DNA of 64,000 nt from Planctomycetota bacterium (GTDB lineage Bacteria; Planctomycetota; UBA1135; GCA-002686595), in the NCBI GenBank assembly GCA_020638875.1, contig JACKHS010000001.1, forward strand, positions 186,001-250,000. The letters are read 5' to 3'. Under the pieces are notes generated by a model, which saw only the letters and a program-made list of their open reading frames with translations, did not search any database and was not told the origin of the DNA. How positions within the stretch are numbered: position 1 is the stretch's first letter; every line of letters starts with the position of its first letter. Of this stretch, positions 45,101 through 53,193 are shown one piece after another. The translations under genes and the position numbers were made by a program.

Positions 45101-45435
45101 TCGTCCTGCGCGACGTCCTTGTCGCGCTTGTGCTTCTGCACGAGCTTGCAGACCGAGCAGTACGCCGCGTAGTAGCCGTCGGGCGTCGGCTGGTCCATCT
45201 TGGCCAGGTAGTTGTGCTCGCCGCAGACCGAGCACACCAGGTGCGGCACCATCGAGCGGCCGGGCACCTTCGGCTTGGTGCGAGCCTTCGCCTCGTTCGA
45301 GCCGCCTTGCGCCTCGCCCTGCCCGCTGCCCGCGGGGCGGGACTTGGGCAGCTCGAGCTGGGCCGTGGCCGACGTGGACAGAGCGACGAGGAGGGCGGCA
45401 GCGAGGGTCGCTGCGCGGGCGACGAGGCGGGGCAT
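42175..45435 (-). CDS. Secreted HEAT-repeat protein with zinc ribbon
   Basis: A 1086-residue protein with a signal peptide (AATLAAALLVALSTSATA) and a zinc-ribbon-like double CxxC (CSVCGEHN at about 68 and CSVCK at about 93). Long stretches of paired helices of the HEAT/armadillo type follow at about 160-450 and 720-960 (for example LLMALLEDVEPRVEAAACLA; VLEALVLGVSDPDPEVTLG). A central region of about 480-700 is not obviously repetitive. No enzymatic motif was seen. It is probably a periplasmic or outer-envelope scaffold. It overlaps the lytic transglycosylase gene by 4 bases, suggesting a joint role at the cell wall. Confidence 0.75.
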   Translation of the reverse strand: MPRLVARAATLAAALLVALSTSATAQLELPKSRPAGSGQGEAQGGSNEAKARTKPKVPGRSMVPHLVCSVCGEHNYLAKMDQPTPDGYYAAYCSVCKLVQKHKRDKDVAQDERIDLPHDGGHAVLPGAEGAPGGGDAQAGAQPGAQGGDGSRYGDGPAAFILQQVAEVDDVGDPLVGKAIESLLGLGEAGRVAARVAIHDKLEPVVVAAGRVLVRGGQAEDAERLQQMLRGKLPGRSGTLLLDELVQRDPVHGSPAFLCELLDHRQQPLRQAAERLLAPRMSPELLPELAAPLASERTDTRLMAIDLAVRVDDPALVDLLLDHLADRSARVASQVATYLAQSSDARVDLELLARAFQSRWILRENAYALLALVEREDLSLRPILDERHVEPLLLGLESSDPLTVGACAAALAGIGYRSAYPDRTTWLDRDVTGFMVAAISGKTFHNDFSALQPRVLRRLRLLTGEDFGTDGPKWTAWWVEHRATFYAHRAYLGVPEGGEGKLELYLQGTGAGASLVSLIGADVDEREAQRRAAGSELIYLTERECKDLLSLLEREWVLGPQRPPGLRGKAGIGMRALEVRIAGQGKTFSFGPNATEPWFERLCAAVRDVADRNRWQRYPDNVRYASAREFWETEAGWWGGDHDEHARAERMKGLVLGTLPAATPSQRTGGLRELVHLYRDEGLASAEDFPLLLDLLRDEGFYTGRAELLVELCLASARAGAPDGHADVGRCDELAQLLLARFQTDALDALRLVARSAGRDYVRRLIDSPEPLLRAVAAGELAESFEPADAPLLMALLEDVEPRVEAAACLALGQAKAEAARTELLLRARLADPYVRAAALRAIGALGGDYVLEALVLGVSDPDPEVTLGAARGLVALADPQSAPLFISLLRRGRDSEVYPIAREGLLRLGEAAKADLLRVVNSPAHQARRDVALLLSGMLVPEVVPALIDMVDDAPEDPTLGFELAVLSCIDVRSAPDPAARWAEWYDDVTHGSALPWLLAAAERRGVSAPAPREFDGEGTREARRFLFDLLGRDEDFLVERARRELGRLVGKDLGELPRDPVERDAWLATLHEALLTRTPEGGQR

Positions 45436-45708
45436 GGGCGAGGGGGCGGAGGTCGCGGCGTAGCGGGGCCTACCCGGGCCTGGGCGCAGAGGATACGCAA
45501 TCCGACCGGCGAGCGGGGGCGCGAAGGCGCTCGGGCAGGGTCCAGCCGGCGCTCGCGTCGCGCGCAGGCCCGCTCGCTCCGTCTCGCGCCATCGGGGCGC
45601 TGCGCGTGCGGGCGTTCGAGCGGGTGACGGCGTCTCGGCGGGTGAGGCTCGAGACGGCGGAAGGGGGTGGTGAGGGTCTGGCGCGGAGGGACGCCCCGGG
45701 GGGTGGGT

Positions 45709-45764
45709 TTCACCACAGAGAGCACAGAGGATCCACAGAGGGCCACAGAGCCGCTAGCGCTGCG
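45709..45764 (+). repeat. Left arm of a 56-base CACAGAG-type inverted repeat
   Basis: This arm carries three CCACAGAG units plus one CACAGAG and ends in a CGCTAGCG-containing tail. The partner at 45950-46005 is its reverse complement, differing only at two adjacent positions (AG against GA after the first CACAGAG), so 54 of 56 positions match. The arms are 185 bases apart. CACAGAG-rich intergenic repeats of this style are known from several bacterial groups and often give spurious short ORFs. Confidence 0.9.
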
Positions 45765-45949
45765 ACTCCGCGTCGCTGAGAGGTCCGAACTCAAGGGACG
45801 CGGGACGGGCCGGCGAGCGAAGATCGGGCGAGCCGTCCGCGGCGGCCGGCCCTGCGGGCCGCCGCCGCGGGTGGCGAGAGCTTGCTTGGTCTTGTCTCCC
45901 TCGACGGCTGGTTCGCCGGCACGCCGGTCACCTCGCAGGCCGTCGGCTC

Positions 45950-46005
45950 CGCAGCGCTAGCGGCTCTGTGGCCCTCTGTGGATCCTCTGTGTCCTCTGTG
46001 GTGAA
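45950..46005 (-). repeat. Right arm of the 56-base CACAGAG-type inverted repeat
   Basis: Reverse complement of the arm at 45709-45764 with two mismatches. Read on the plus strand it gives CTCTGTGG units (GGCTCTGTGG, CCCTCTGTGG, ATCCTCTGTG, TCCTCTGTGG). The palindrome AGCGCT-AG next to GCTAGCG marks its inner end. An ORF read across this arm on the minus strand is repeat-encoded (HHRGHRG type) and was not annotated. Confidence 0.9.
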
Positions 46006-46357
46006 GCTCAGCTCGCCGAACCGCCTCGGTTCGCCGGGCCGACTCAGCGGACGAGCCGCTGCGGTCCAACCACGAGCTCGGACGCCGCGACGTCGATCAC
46101 CGTCCCCACGGCAGACCTAACGGCCCGAGTCAGTCCGCATCTGAGCGACGCTCGACGAACGTCACCTCGACGACGACGCGCACTTCGACGACGAAGTCGA
46201 GCCGCCAGGCCGCCCCCGACGTCGCACCCTCGCAGCTGAAGGCCTGCACACGGTTCCGTTGGAACCGCACGGCGTCGCGCCACGGAGCCGGGGCCGAACC
46301 ACGCAGGAGCCGCGCTCGGGGGCGCGGCTCGGGGCGGTCGGAGGCTTCGAGTTCGGC

Positions 46358-47566
46358 CTAGGCGGCGTCCTCGCGCGCCATCAGCTCGCGGCAACGCTCG
46401 AGCCAGCCGTCGACCTGGCCGTCGACGCCGACGGTGCGCAGGTACTCGAAGTCGAACAGGCAGGGCGCCTCGGGGTCGGGGTGCGTCAGCTCGTGCTCGA
46501 TCGCGTTCGCGACGTGCACGGCCGTCAGCGCGGTGACCTCGGCGCCGGGGTAGCCGCTGGGGCCGTGGTGCAGGAGCACGGCCTCGATGATCGGGTCGGG
46601 CAGCCCCCACAAGCTGAGCAGGTAGGCCCCCACGCGCGCGTGGTTGGTGCCGAACTCGCGCTCCGCCATCTGGTGGATCTGCACGTTCTCGCGCTCGGCG
46701 AACAGCTCCGCCTTCGCGTAGCGCTGCTGGAACTCGGCGGCGAGGATCAGGATGCCCGCGTCGTGCAGCGTGCCGGCCAGGAAGGCGTGGTCGACGACCT
46801 CCTTCTCGGCGCCGGCCCACGCGGCGATCTTCTGCGCGAACAGGCCGGTGCGCAGGTTGTGGTCGGCGAGCTGCTCGAGGCTGCGGCCGCGCAGCTTGAC
46901 GCTGCCGAACTGCGTGAAGAGCTTGACCGAGAGCACGAGGCTCTTGAGCGTGTCGACGCCCAGGAAGCCGACCGCGTCCTCCACCGAGCCGATGTGGCGC
47001 GGGATGCCGAAGAGCGCGGAGTTCACGAGCTGCAGGACCTTGGACGTCATGCCCGTGTCCTTCGAGACGACGGCGCCCGCGTCGCGGAACGTCTTGGTCT
47101 CGTCCTCGGCGACGCGCACGATCTCGGTGTACAGGCTCGGCAGGCTGGGCAGGTTCGTCATGCCCACGACGAGCTCGCGCAGCGCAGCGTCGTCGAGCAG
47201 CGAGCGCACGTACGAGCACTGCGCCACGGCCTCCTCGAGCACCCCCAGCTCGAGCGGCTTGGGCAGGTAGCGGTGCGCGTTGCGCGTCGACTCGAGGATG
47301 ACCTTGTGCTGGCCCGGCTGCAGCGTCATCACGCGCACGACGTCCGGGTAGAGCGTGCGCACCTGCTCGAACATGGCGTTGCCGTCCATGCCCTCCATGT
47401 GCATGTCGGCGACCACGACGTCGAAGGTCTCGCCCTCGAGCAGCTCGAGCGCGTCTTCGGCGCTCGTGGCGAACTGCATCTCCCAGCGTCCTTCGTACTC
47501 GGACAGGGAGTTGCGCAGGTCGGCAAGCGTCGAGACCTCGTCGTCGACGAAGAGCAGGCGGATCAT
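46358..47566 (-). CDS. Response regulator with HDOD output domain
   Basis: A 402-residue two-domain signalling protein. Residues 1-120 are a receiver domain: acidic pocket D8/D9, phospho-acceptor D54 (VVVADMHMEGMDG), T81 as the switch residue and K103 in LPKPL. Residues about 128-330 are an HDOD domain (LVVGMTNLPSLPSLYTEI; VVSKDTGMTSKVLQLVNSA; HAFLAGTLHDAGILIL; LLSLWGLPDPIIEAVLLHH), related to HD phosphodiesterases but usually lacking the catalytic pair. It would act downstream of an unknown histidine kinase; none is in the window. Confidence 0.9.
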   Translation of the reverse strand: MIRLLFVDDEVSTLADLRNSLSEYEGRWEMQFATSAEDALELLEGETFDVVVADMHMEGMDGNAMFEQVRTLYPDVVRVMTLQPGQHKVILESTRNAHRYLPKPLELGVLEEAVAQCSYVRSLLDDAALRELVVGMTNLPSLPSLYTEIVRVAEDETKTFRDAGAVVSKDTGMTSKVLQLVNSALFGIPRHIGSVEDAVGFLGVDTLKSLVLSVKLFTQFGSVKLRGRSLEQLADHNLRTGLFAQKIAAWAGAEKEVVDHAFLAGTLHDAGILILAAEFQQRYAKAELFAERENVQIHQMAEREFGTNHARVGAYLLSLWGLPDPIIEAVLLHHGPSGYPGAEVTALTAVHVANAIEHELTHPDPEAPCLFDFEYLRTVGVDGQVDGWLERCRELMAREDAA

Positions 47567-47704
47567 CGTGTGGGCGGCGTGGGCGGGGGGGTCGGGCGAG
47601 CCTCGCACCCTCCATCGGTGCCGCGGGGGCGCGGTCTTGAGCGAGCCGGGCGTTCCCGGGCCGCGCCGCAGCGCGCCTGCGCGCCGTCGCCCCGGAGCGG
47701 GAGA

Positions 47705-49743
47705 TCAGGGCGTGGGCAGCGCCGCCGCGGCCCCGCGCGCGTAGGCGCGCAGGAGCTCGGGCCGCCCGCTCAAGAGCTCGCGCACCGCCACGAGCAGGTC
47801 GAGGTCTCCCGCCAGGTCGGCCAGCACGCCGCCGAAGACGCCGGCCTGCCGCGTGCCCGCCAGCTCGCCCATCCCGCGCAGCTTCAGGTCCTCCTCCGCG
47901 ATCGTGAAGCCGTCGTCGCAGCGCTCGAGCAGCTCCAGCCGGGCGCGCGCGCCGGGCCGGCCGTAGAGCAGGCAGTACGAGGCCCGCGGCCCGCGCCCGA
48001 CGCGGCCGCGCAGTTGGTGCAGCTGCGCGAGCCCGAGGCGCTCGGCGTCCTCGACGACGAGCACGGTCGCGGCGGGCACGTCGACGCCCACCTCGATCAC
48101 GGTCGTGGCGACGAGCAGGCGCGCCTCGCCGCGGCGGAAGCGCTCCAGCCGCGCCGCGCGCTCGTCGCTCGGGAGGCGGCCGTGGACGAGCTCGAGGCCG
48201 AAGGGCGCGAGCGCGCTCTTGGCGAGCCGACGGTGCGCCCGCAGCGCGCCGCGCTCCTCGCCCTCCTCCTCGCCGACGAGCGGCGACACCCAGTAGACCT
48301 GCTCGCCGGCGGCGAGGCGCTCGCGCAGGAACTCGGGCAGCCGCTCGCGGTCGCGCTTGCGCAGCCAACGCGTCGTCAGCGGACCGCGGCCGGGCGGCTT
48401 CTCACGCAGCACGCTGACGTCGAGGTCGCCGTAGAGCGTGTGCGCCAGCGTGCGCGGGATCGGCGTCGCCGTCATCAGCAGCAGGTGCGCGGCCGCGCCC
48501 TTCTCCACCAGGCGCGCGCGCTGCGCCACGCCGAAGCGCTGCTGCTCGTCGATGATCGCGAGGTCGAGGCGCGCGAAGCGCACGTCGCGCGACAGCAGCG
48601 CGTGCGTGCCGAAGACGAGGTCGACCGTGCCCACCGCGAGGTCGCGCGTCAGCGCCCGCCGCGCGGCGCCGCGCGTCGAGCCGGTCAGGAGCCCGCACGA
48701 CAGCCCGAGCTCGGCGCACAGCGGCGCGAGCCCGGCGTGGTGCTGTTCGGCGAGCAGCTCGGTGGGCGCCATGAAGGCCGCCTGACCGCCGGCGCGCGCG
48801 ACCGCGAGCGCGGCGTAGAGGCCCAGCACCGTCTTGCCGGCGCCGACGTCGCCCTGCAGCAGCCGGCGCATCGCGCGCCCCGACGCGAGGTCGGCCTCGA
48901 CCTCGTCGAGCACGGCGCGCTGCCCCGCAGTGAGCCGGAACGCCAAGCTCGCCTCGAAGCGCGCGCGCAGCCCCTCGTCGCGCGGCACGGCGCGCGCGGC
49001 GAGCTCGGCCCGCGCCGCGCGCCCGCCGGCGAGCACGCGCGCCTCGAGCGGCAGCAGCGTCTCGAGCAGCACGCGCCGCGCGCGCGCGCGCGAAGCGCTC
49101 GACCTCGCGCGGCGCGTGCAGCTCGCGCACGGCGTCGCGCGAGCGGCAGCGCGTCGAGGCGCGCCAGCTCGTCCGCGGCGATCGGCTCGGCGAGCGCGTC
49201 GCCGGCGACCTCGAGCGCGCGCGCCACGAGCCGCCGCAGGAGCTCCTGCCCGAGCCCCTCGGTGACCGGGTAGAGCGGCGTCAGCGCGTCGGCGACGAGC
49301 CCCGGCTCGGCGGCGGCGAAGCGCGGCGCGACCAGCGCCGGCCCGCGCGGCGTCTCGCTCACGCGCCCTGCGAACTGCACGCGCGCACCGCGCTCGAACG
49401 CGTGCCGCTGCCACGGCTGGTTGTAGTAGAGCACCTCGAGCTCCTCGCCGTCGTCGTCCTGGATGCCGAGGCGCAGCGTCGAGCGCCGGCCGAAGCGCGA
49501 GAAGCTGCGCCGGACCACGACGCCCTCGACCACCACGCGTTCGCCGAGCGCGCCGCGCGCCGACGCGAGCGGCACGCGGCTGCCCGAGGCCTCCAGGCGC
49601 CGCGGCAGGTAGAGCAGCAGGTCCCCCACCGTCTCGAGGCCCAGGCGCGCGAGCGCGGCGGCGCGCGAGGCGCCCACGCCCTTGAGCGTCGCCAGCGGCG
49701 CCGCGAGCGGCGCGCCGTCGTCCTCCCGCGCTGCCGTCGTCAC
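47705..49743 (-). pseudogene. recG: ATP-dependent DNA helicase RecG, broken by two apparent frameshifts
   Basis: All RecG domains are readable. There is an HhH-type N-terminus with PLATLKGVGASRAAAL and an OB wedge domain (GERVVVEGVVVRRSFSRF, then LYYNQPWQRHAF). The helicase domains have Walker A GDVGAGKT, MAPTELLAEQH, the DEQQ box, TATPIPRT, TVIEVGVDVP and QLRGRVGR. The frame changes near 49140, where CTCGCGCG followed by ACGCC is explained by loss of one CG unit, and again in the CG run at 49077-49092. Elsewhere the sequence is intact and full length (about 680 residues). RecG remodels stalled forks and junctions. Given its conservation, sequencing or assembly indels are the likeliest cause. 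Confidence 0.85.
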
Positions 49744-49761
49744 CGCGCGCGCCTCACCCGC

Positions 49762-50505
49762 TCAGCGCTCCGTCTCGACCGGGAACAGCCCGGGCACGAG
49801 GCCGATGAGCGTCTTCTTGGAGCTCTTCGAGATCGGGTCGCTGCCCAGGTAGACGTCGAACAGCGCGCGGCAGAGCGCCGGCGAGTCGATCGCGCCGAGC
49901 AACTCGCCGTTCATGCGCGACACGAGCTCGCCGGCCTTCGTGCGCACGAACACCAGCTCGACGTCCTTCTTCACCTCGTCGACCGCGAAGTACTTGCGGA
50001 AGGTCGCGAGGTCCTCCGCCTTGCCGCGCACCTCGGCCTTCAGCGCGGCCTCGAGGCGCGGCTTCAGCGCGTCCTCGAAGGCCTCGGCCATGTCGTCGCC
50101 GTCCACGTCGCGGCACATCACGAGGCGCAGCCCGAGCGCGCAGCGGCCTTCGAGCAACGCGTCGTAGAAGTCCGCGCTGTTCGCGAGCCGCTTCGCGTCG
50201 CGGTCGCGCCACGCCGCGAAGACCTCGGGCCCCTGACGCTCGTCCCAGTACAACCCCAGCGCGTAGACCTTGACGTCGAACCAGGTCTTGGTGCGCAGAC
50301 CGGTGCCGCACAGCCGCAGGTCGGGCAGCGTGCGCGCCGCGCCCTGCGCGTCGGCCGGCAGGCCCTTGGCGAGCGTCGCGCCCACGAGGCGCACGGGGAA
50401 CTCGACCTTGCTCTTCGGCTCGCGCACCGTCTCCGTCTCGTCGGCGGCGCGCAGCGCGCCGAGCGTGAGGAACGAGAGGGCCAGGACGAGGAGGGTGCGC
50501 TGCAT
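49762..50505 (-). CDS. Secreted chalcone isomerase-like fold protein
   Basis: A 247-residue protein with a signal peptide (RTLLVLALSFLTLGALRA) from ATG 50505. The mature part begins with GKPLPLRLVGATLAKGLPA-like residues and contains LCGTGLRTKTWFDVKVYALGLYW, then LRLVMCRDVDGDDMAEAFEDAL, as in the CHI-like family found in many bacteria. No catalytic assignment is possible; bacterial members are mostly uncharacterised and probably bind fatty acids or other hydrophobic ligands. It follows recG by 18 bases on the same strand. Confidence 0.75.
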   Translation of the reverse strand: MQRTLLVLALSFLTLGALRAADETETVREPKSKVEFPVRLVGATLAKGLPADAQGAARTLPDLRLCGTGLRTKTWFDVKVYALGLYWDERQGPEVFAAWRDRDAKRLANSADFYDALLEGRCALGLRLVMCRDVDGDDMAEAFEDALKPRLEAALKAEVRGKAEDLATFRKYFAVDEVKKDVELVFVRTKAGELVSRMNGELLGAIDSPALCRALFDVYLGSDPISKSSKKTLIGLVPGLFPVETER

Positions 50506-50557
50506 GGCGAGCCTCCGCAGGCTACGCGCGGCCCGGCGCGCGGACAAGCGCAGCGGC

Positions 50558-52833
50558 TCAGCGCCCCGCGCCGAGGCCCTCGAAGAGCCCGAGGCCGGGT
50601 TTGCCCTGCGGCGAGTAGCCGCGCGGGCCGGCGCCGGGCGCGTCCGCGGCGGCGTCCCAGTGCCACCAGAACAGTCCGTCGGGCGCGCGGCCCTCGTTGC
50701 CCAGCTCGGTCAGCACGCGCGCGAGGGCGCGCAGCGCGCGGGCCTGCGCCGCGCCGTCGGCCGGGCCGCGCCCGAAGCGCGCGTCGAGGCTCGCGCCGCT
50801 CGTCGAGCGCACGCCCGTCTCGAGCAGCATCCACGGCTTGCCGGCGCGCGCGACGGCGGCCTCGACGCGACCGAGCTCGGCGCGCCAGAACTGCACGAGC
50901 GCGTCCTCGGCGCCCTTCGGCGCGGCCGGGAACCACGCGACGCCGACGAGGTCGAAGGCGTCCCACGCGCCGAACTCGAGCACTTCGGCGGGCCAGCTCG
51001 CGCAGTAGGCCAGCGCGCCCGAGAAGCACGCGCGCGCGCGCGCCGCGGTGGCGCGCAACGCCTGCGCGCGGTACTCCGCGATCTCCGCGGGCAGGCCGTG
51101 GCCGGTGGTCGGCGAGGCCACGTCGGGCCCGAGCACCAGCACGTCCGCGCCGCACAGCTCGGCGAGCAGCGCGTAGTGCACGACGAGTGCGTCGTACTCG
51201 GCGTGGAAGGCCTGCCAGTCCGCGAGCGTGACGCGGCGCTGGAAGTGCGCGTACCCCGCGCTGTCGCTCGTCAGCAGGCGCGGCGCGAGCGCGACGGTGC
51301 GCGCGCCGGCGTCGCGCGCGGCGGCCAGCGCGCGCGCGCGAGCGCGGCGTCGCCCTCGAGCGCCTCGCGGCCCGCGGGCAGCGCGCCGCCAGCGCGCGCG
51401 ACGCGAGCGCCGTCGGCGCCTGGAAGCTCTCGACGAGCACGGCGTTCGCGCCGGCCCAGCGCGCCTCGGCCAGCGACGCCTCGAGGCCGGGGCCGTCGAA
51501 GCTGCCGCCAGGGGCGCGCGTCGGACGCGTAGGTCACGCCGCGCACGAAGCCCTCCGTCGCGAGCGGCCGCGCGACGAGCGCCGTCACGGGCAGCGCCGC
51601 GAGCCAGGCGCGGAAGCTCGCGTCGTCGAGCTCCAGCGGCACCTCGCCGCGCCACAGCGCGCGCTGCGCGTCGGCTTTGCGCGCGGTGCGCGCGCGGCGC
51701 CAGAGCAGCGCGCGCAGCGGCGCGAGCACGTGCTGCGACACGCGGTCGACCGCCGCGGCGTCGCGCAGCTCGGCCAGCGACGGCGCGAGCCTGCGCGCGG
51801 CGAGAGGGAAGCGCGCCCCACGCCTCCGAGCGGCGGCTGTGGCCGCACCACGCGTCGGCGGCGTCGAGCGCGGCGCCGTCGAGCATCCACGCCTCGGCCG
51901 GCTCGCCCCACGCGTCGCGCAGCGCGAGGCGCGCGGCCGCGGCGCCGGCGTCCGTGGCCGCGCCGCTCGTCGCGCACAGCACGGAGCGCCCGGCGACCTC
52001 GACGCGTTCGTGCTGCGGTCCGCTGCGGCGAGCTCGCGCGCGCGCGCGCGCCGTCGGCGACGAGACGCAGCTCGTGGTAGCCGCTCGGCGCGCGTCCGAG
52101 CGCGCCAGCAGCCGCGCGCGAGCGCGTCGCGCGTGCTCGCGACGAAGCGCCGCGACGCGCGCGGCGTCGAGGCCGGCCTCGTAGCGCACCGGCACGCCGG
52201 GCGGCGCGCGCGCGGCGAGCCACCGGGCCCCGCGGGAACTCGGCGCCGGGCGCGAGGAGCCGCCCGTCGACGCGCAGTCCGGTCTCGATCGCGCCGGCGT
52301 TGCGGCGCAGGAAGCGCAGCTGGGCCGCGCGCGCGGCGCGAGGTCGTCGAGCACGCCGACGAGGTCGCGCGGCGTCGCGGCGACGAACAGGTTGAGCGGC
52401 AGGCCCGGGCGCTCGGGGTCCTCGAAGCACGCGGCGAGCACACGTCGCCCCTGCCCCTGCAGCGCCAGGCCGTTCCAGACGAGCGCGCGGCTCGCCCGCC
52501 GCCGCGCCGGCCGCGACGAGCAGCGCCTTCACGCGCGCCTCGTCGGGGCGCGTTGAGCACGACGCGCGGCAGCGCGAGGTCGGGCGCCTCGCCCGCCGCG
52601 CGCACGCGCACGTCGCGGCCGCTGCGCTGCGCCAGCGGCGCGCGGCCGCGCGCACGCGCTCGGCGAAGGCGCGCCTCGGAGGCCGGCGCGTCGGCCGGCA
52701 GCCACACCTCGACCGCCGCGGCCCGCGCGAGCGCGCGCTCGAGCTGCGCGGGCGTCGTCGGCGCGGAGGCGCCGCCGCAGCCGACGGCGAGGGCCAGCGC
52801 GAGGAGCAGGAGCGGGGCGAGGCGGGGGCTCAT
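50558..52833 (-). pseudogene. Glycoside-hydrolase-like (GH113-like) lipoprotein, broken by many frameshifts
   Basis: The start at 52833 gives a lipoprotein signal (LAPLLLLALALAVGC). After that, the sensible frame changes at least eight times, near 52553, 52485, 52340, 52225, 52100, 52040, 51815 and 51510, with two further changes down to about 51330. Readable blocks include DEARVKALLVAAGAAAGEP, DPERPGLPLNLFVAAT, AQLRFLRRNAGAIETGLRVD, RVSQHVLAPLRALLWRRAR, then from 51330 an intact C-terminal part. That part has LADWQAFHAEYDALVVHYA, LVLGPDVAS and GKPWMLLETGVRS. The last block resembles the nucleophile region of GH113-like mannanases, but the first acid/base block has Asp where Glu is usual. Function is uncertain. 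Confidence 0.6.
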
Positions 52834-53193
52834 GGGCACGTGCGGCGTCAGGCTAGCCCGATCTCTTCGGGATCGCGCACGCCGGGCTTCGCAAACGTCC
52901 GGCTTCGCCGGCCTCTCGGTTCCTGGTGTACGCGTTCCTGAGTCGATCGGGCGGGTGGTCGGGCGGGCGCGAGCTCGGGCCGGACGGAGCCGCGCCGGTG
53001 GGTCCGGCGAATCGCGCGGCGACGTGGAGCTGCGCGGGTGACCTCGCGCGCGTCGCGGACTTCGGGTTCCGCGGCGCGCCGCGCGCGCAACCCGGCGCGT
53101 CCGCCAGGTCTCGCTTCCTTCGCGCCGCCCGCCTGCCGCACACTCCTCGCTCCGGCCTCGATCCCACGCTCCGGCCCCCGCCCCACGCTCCCC
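52834..53193. other. Intergenic region between divergent lipoprotein genes
   Basis: 360 bases with no gene seen; it holds the upstream regions of the glycosidase-like lipoprotein (minus strand) and of the FG-GAP-like lipoprotein (plus strand). A weak stem (CCCGA / TCGGG, loop of 5) lies near 52857-52871. No clear promoter motif can be recognised at this base composition. Confidence 0.4.

Larger units (their letters stand above)
45436..46357. other. Intergenic region of about 920 bases between divergent units, with repeats
   Basis: No convincing gene lies here. 45436-45708 is plain GC-rich sequence upstream of the HEAT gene. A 56-base inverted repeat brackets 45765-45949. A perfect hairpin (GCGGCGGCC / GGCCGCCGC) lies at 45839-45865, and another (CGAACCG, 3-base loop, CGGTTCG) at 46017-46033. 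From the HDOD stop to about 46130 on the minus strand the same frame continues open after a single TAG for some 75 codons; whether that codes is doubtful. Confidence 0.6.

Noticed and set aside
42217..45627. Plus-strand open frame of over 1100 residues opposite the HEAT gene
   Set aside because: The composition is that of an antisense shadow; the minus-strand frame has a signal peptide, zinc ribbon and HEAT repeats.
45709..46005. CRISPR array
   Set aside because: There are only two copies, in inverted orientation and 185 bases apart, with no array of direct repeats and no cas genes.
45791..46069. Small minus-strand ORF of 92 residues across the inverted repeat
   Set aside because: Its distinctive residues (HHRGHRG, STEGHRA) are encoded by the CACAGAG repeat arm; such ORFs are a known artefact.
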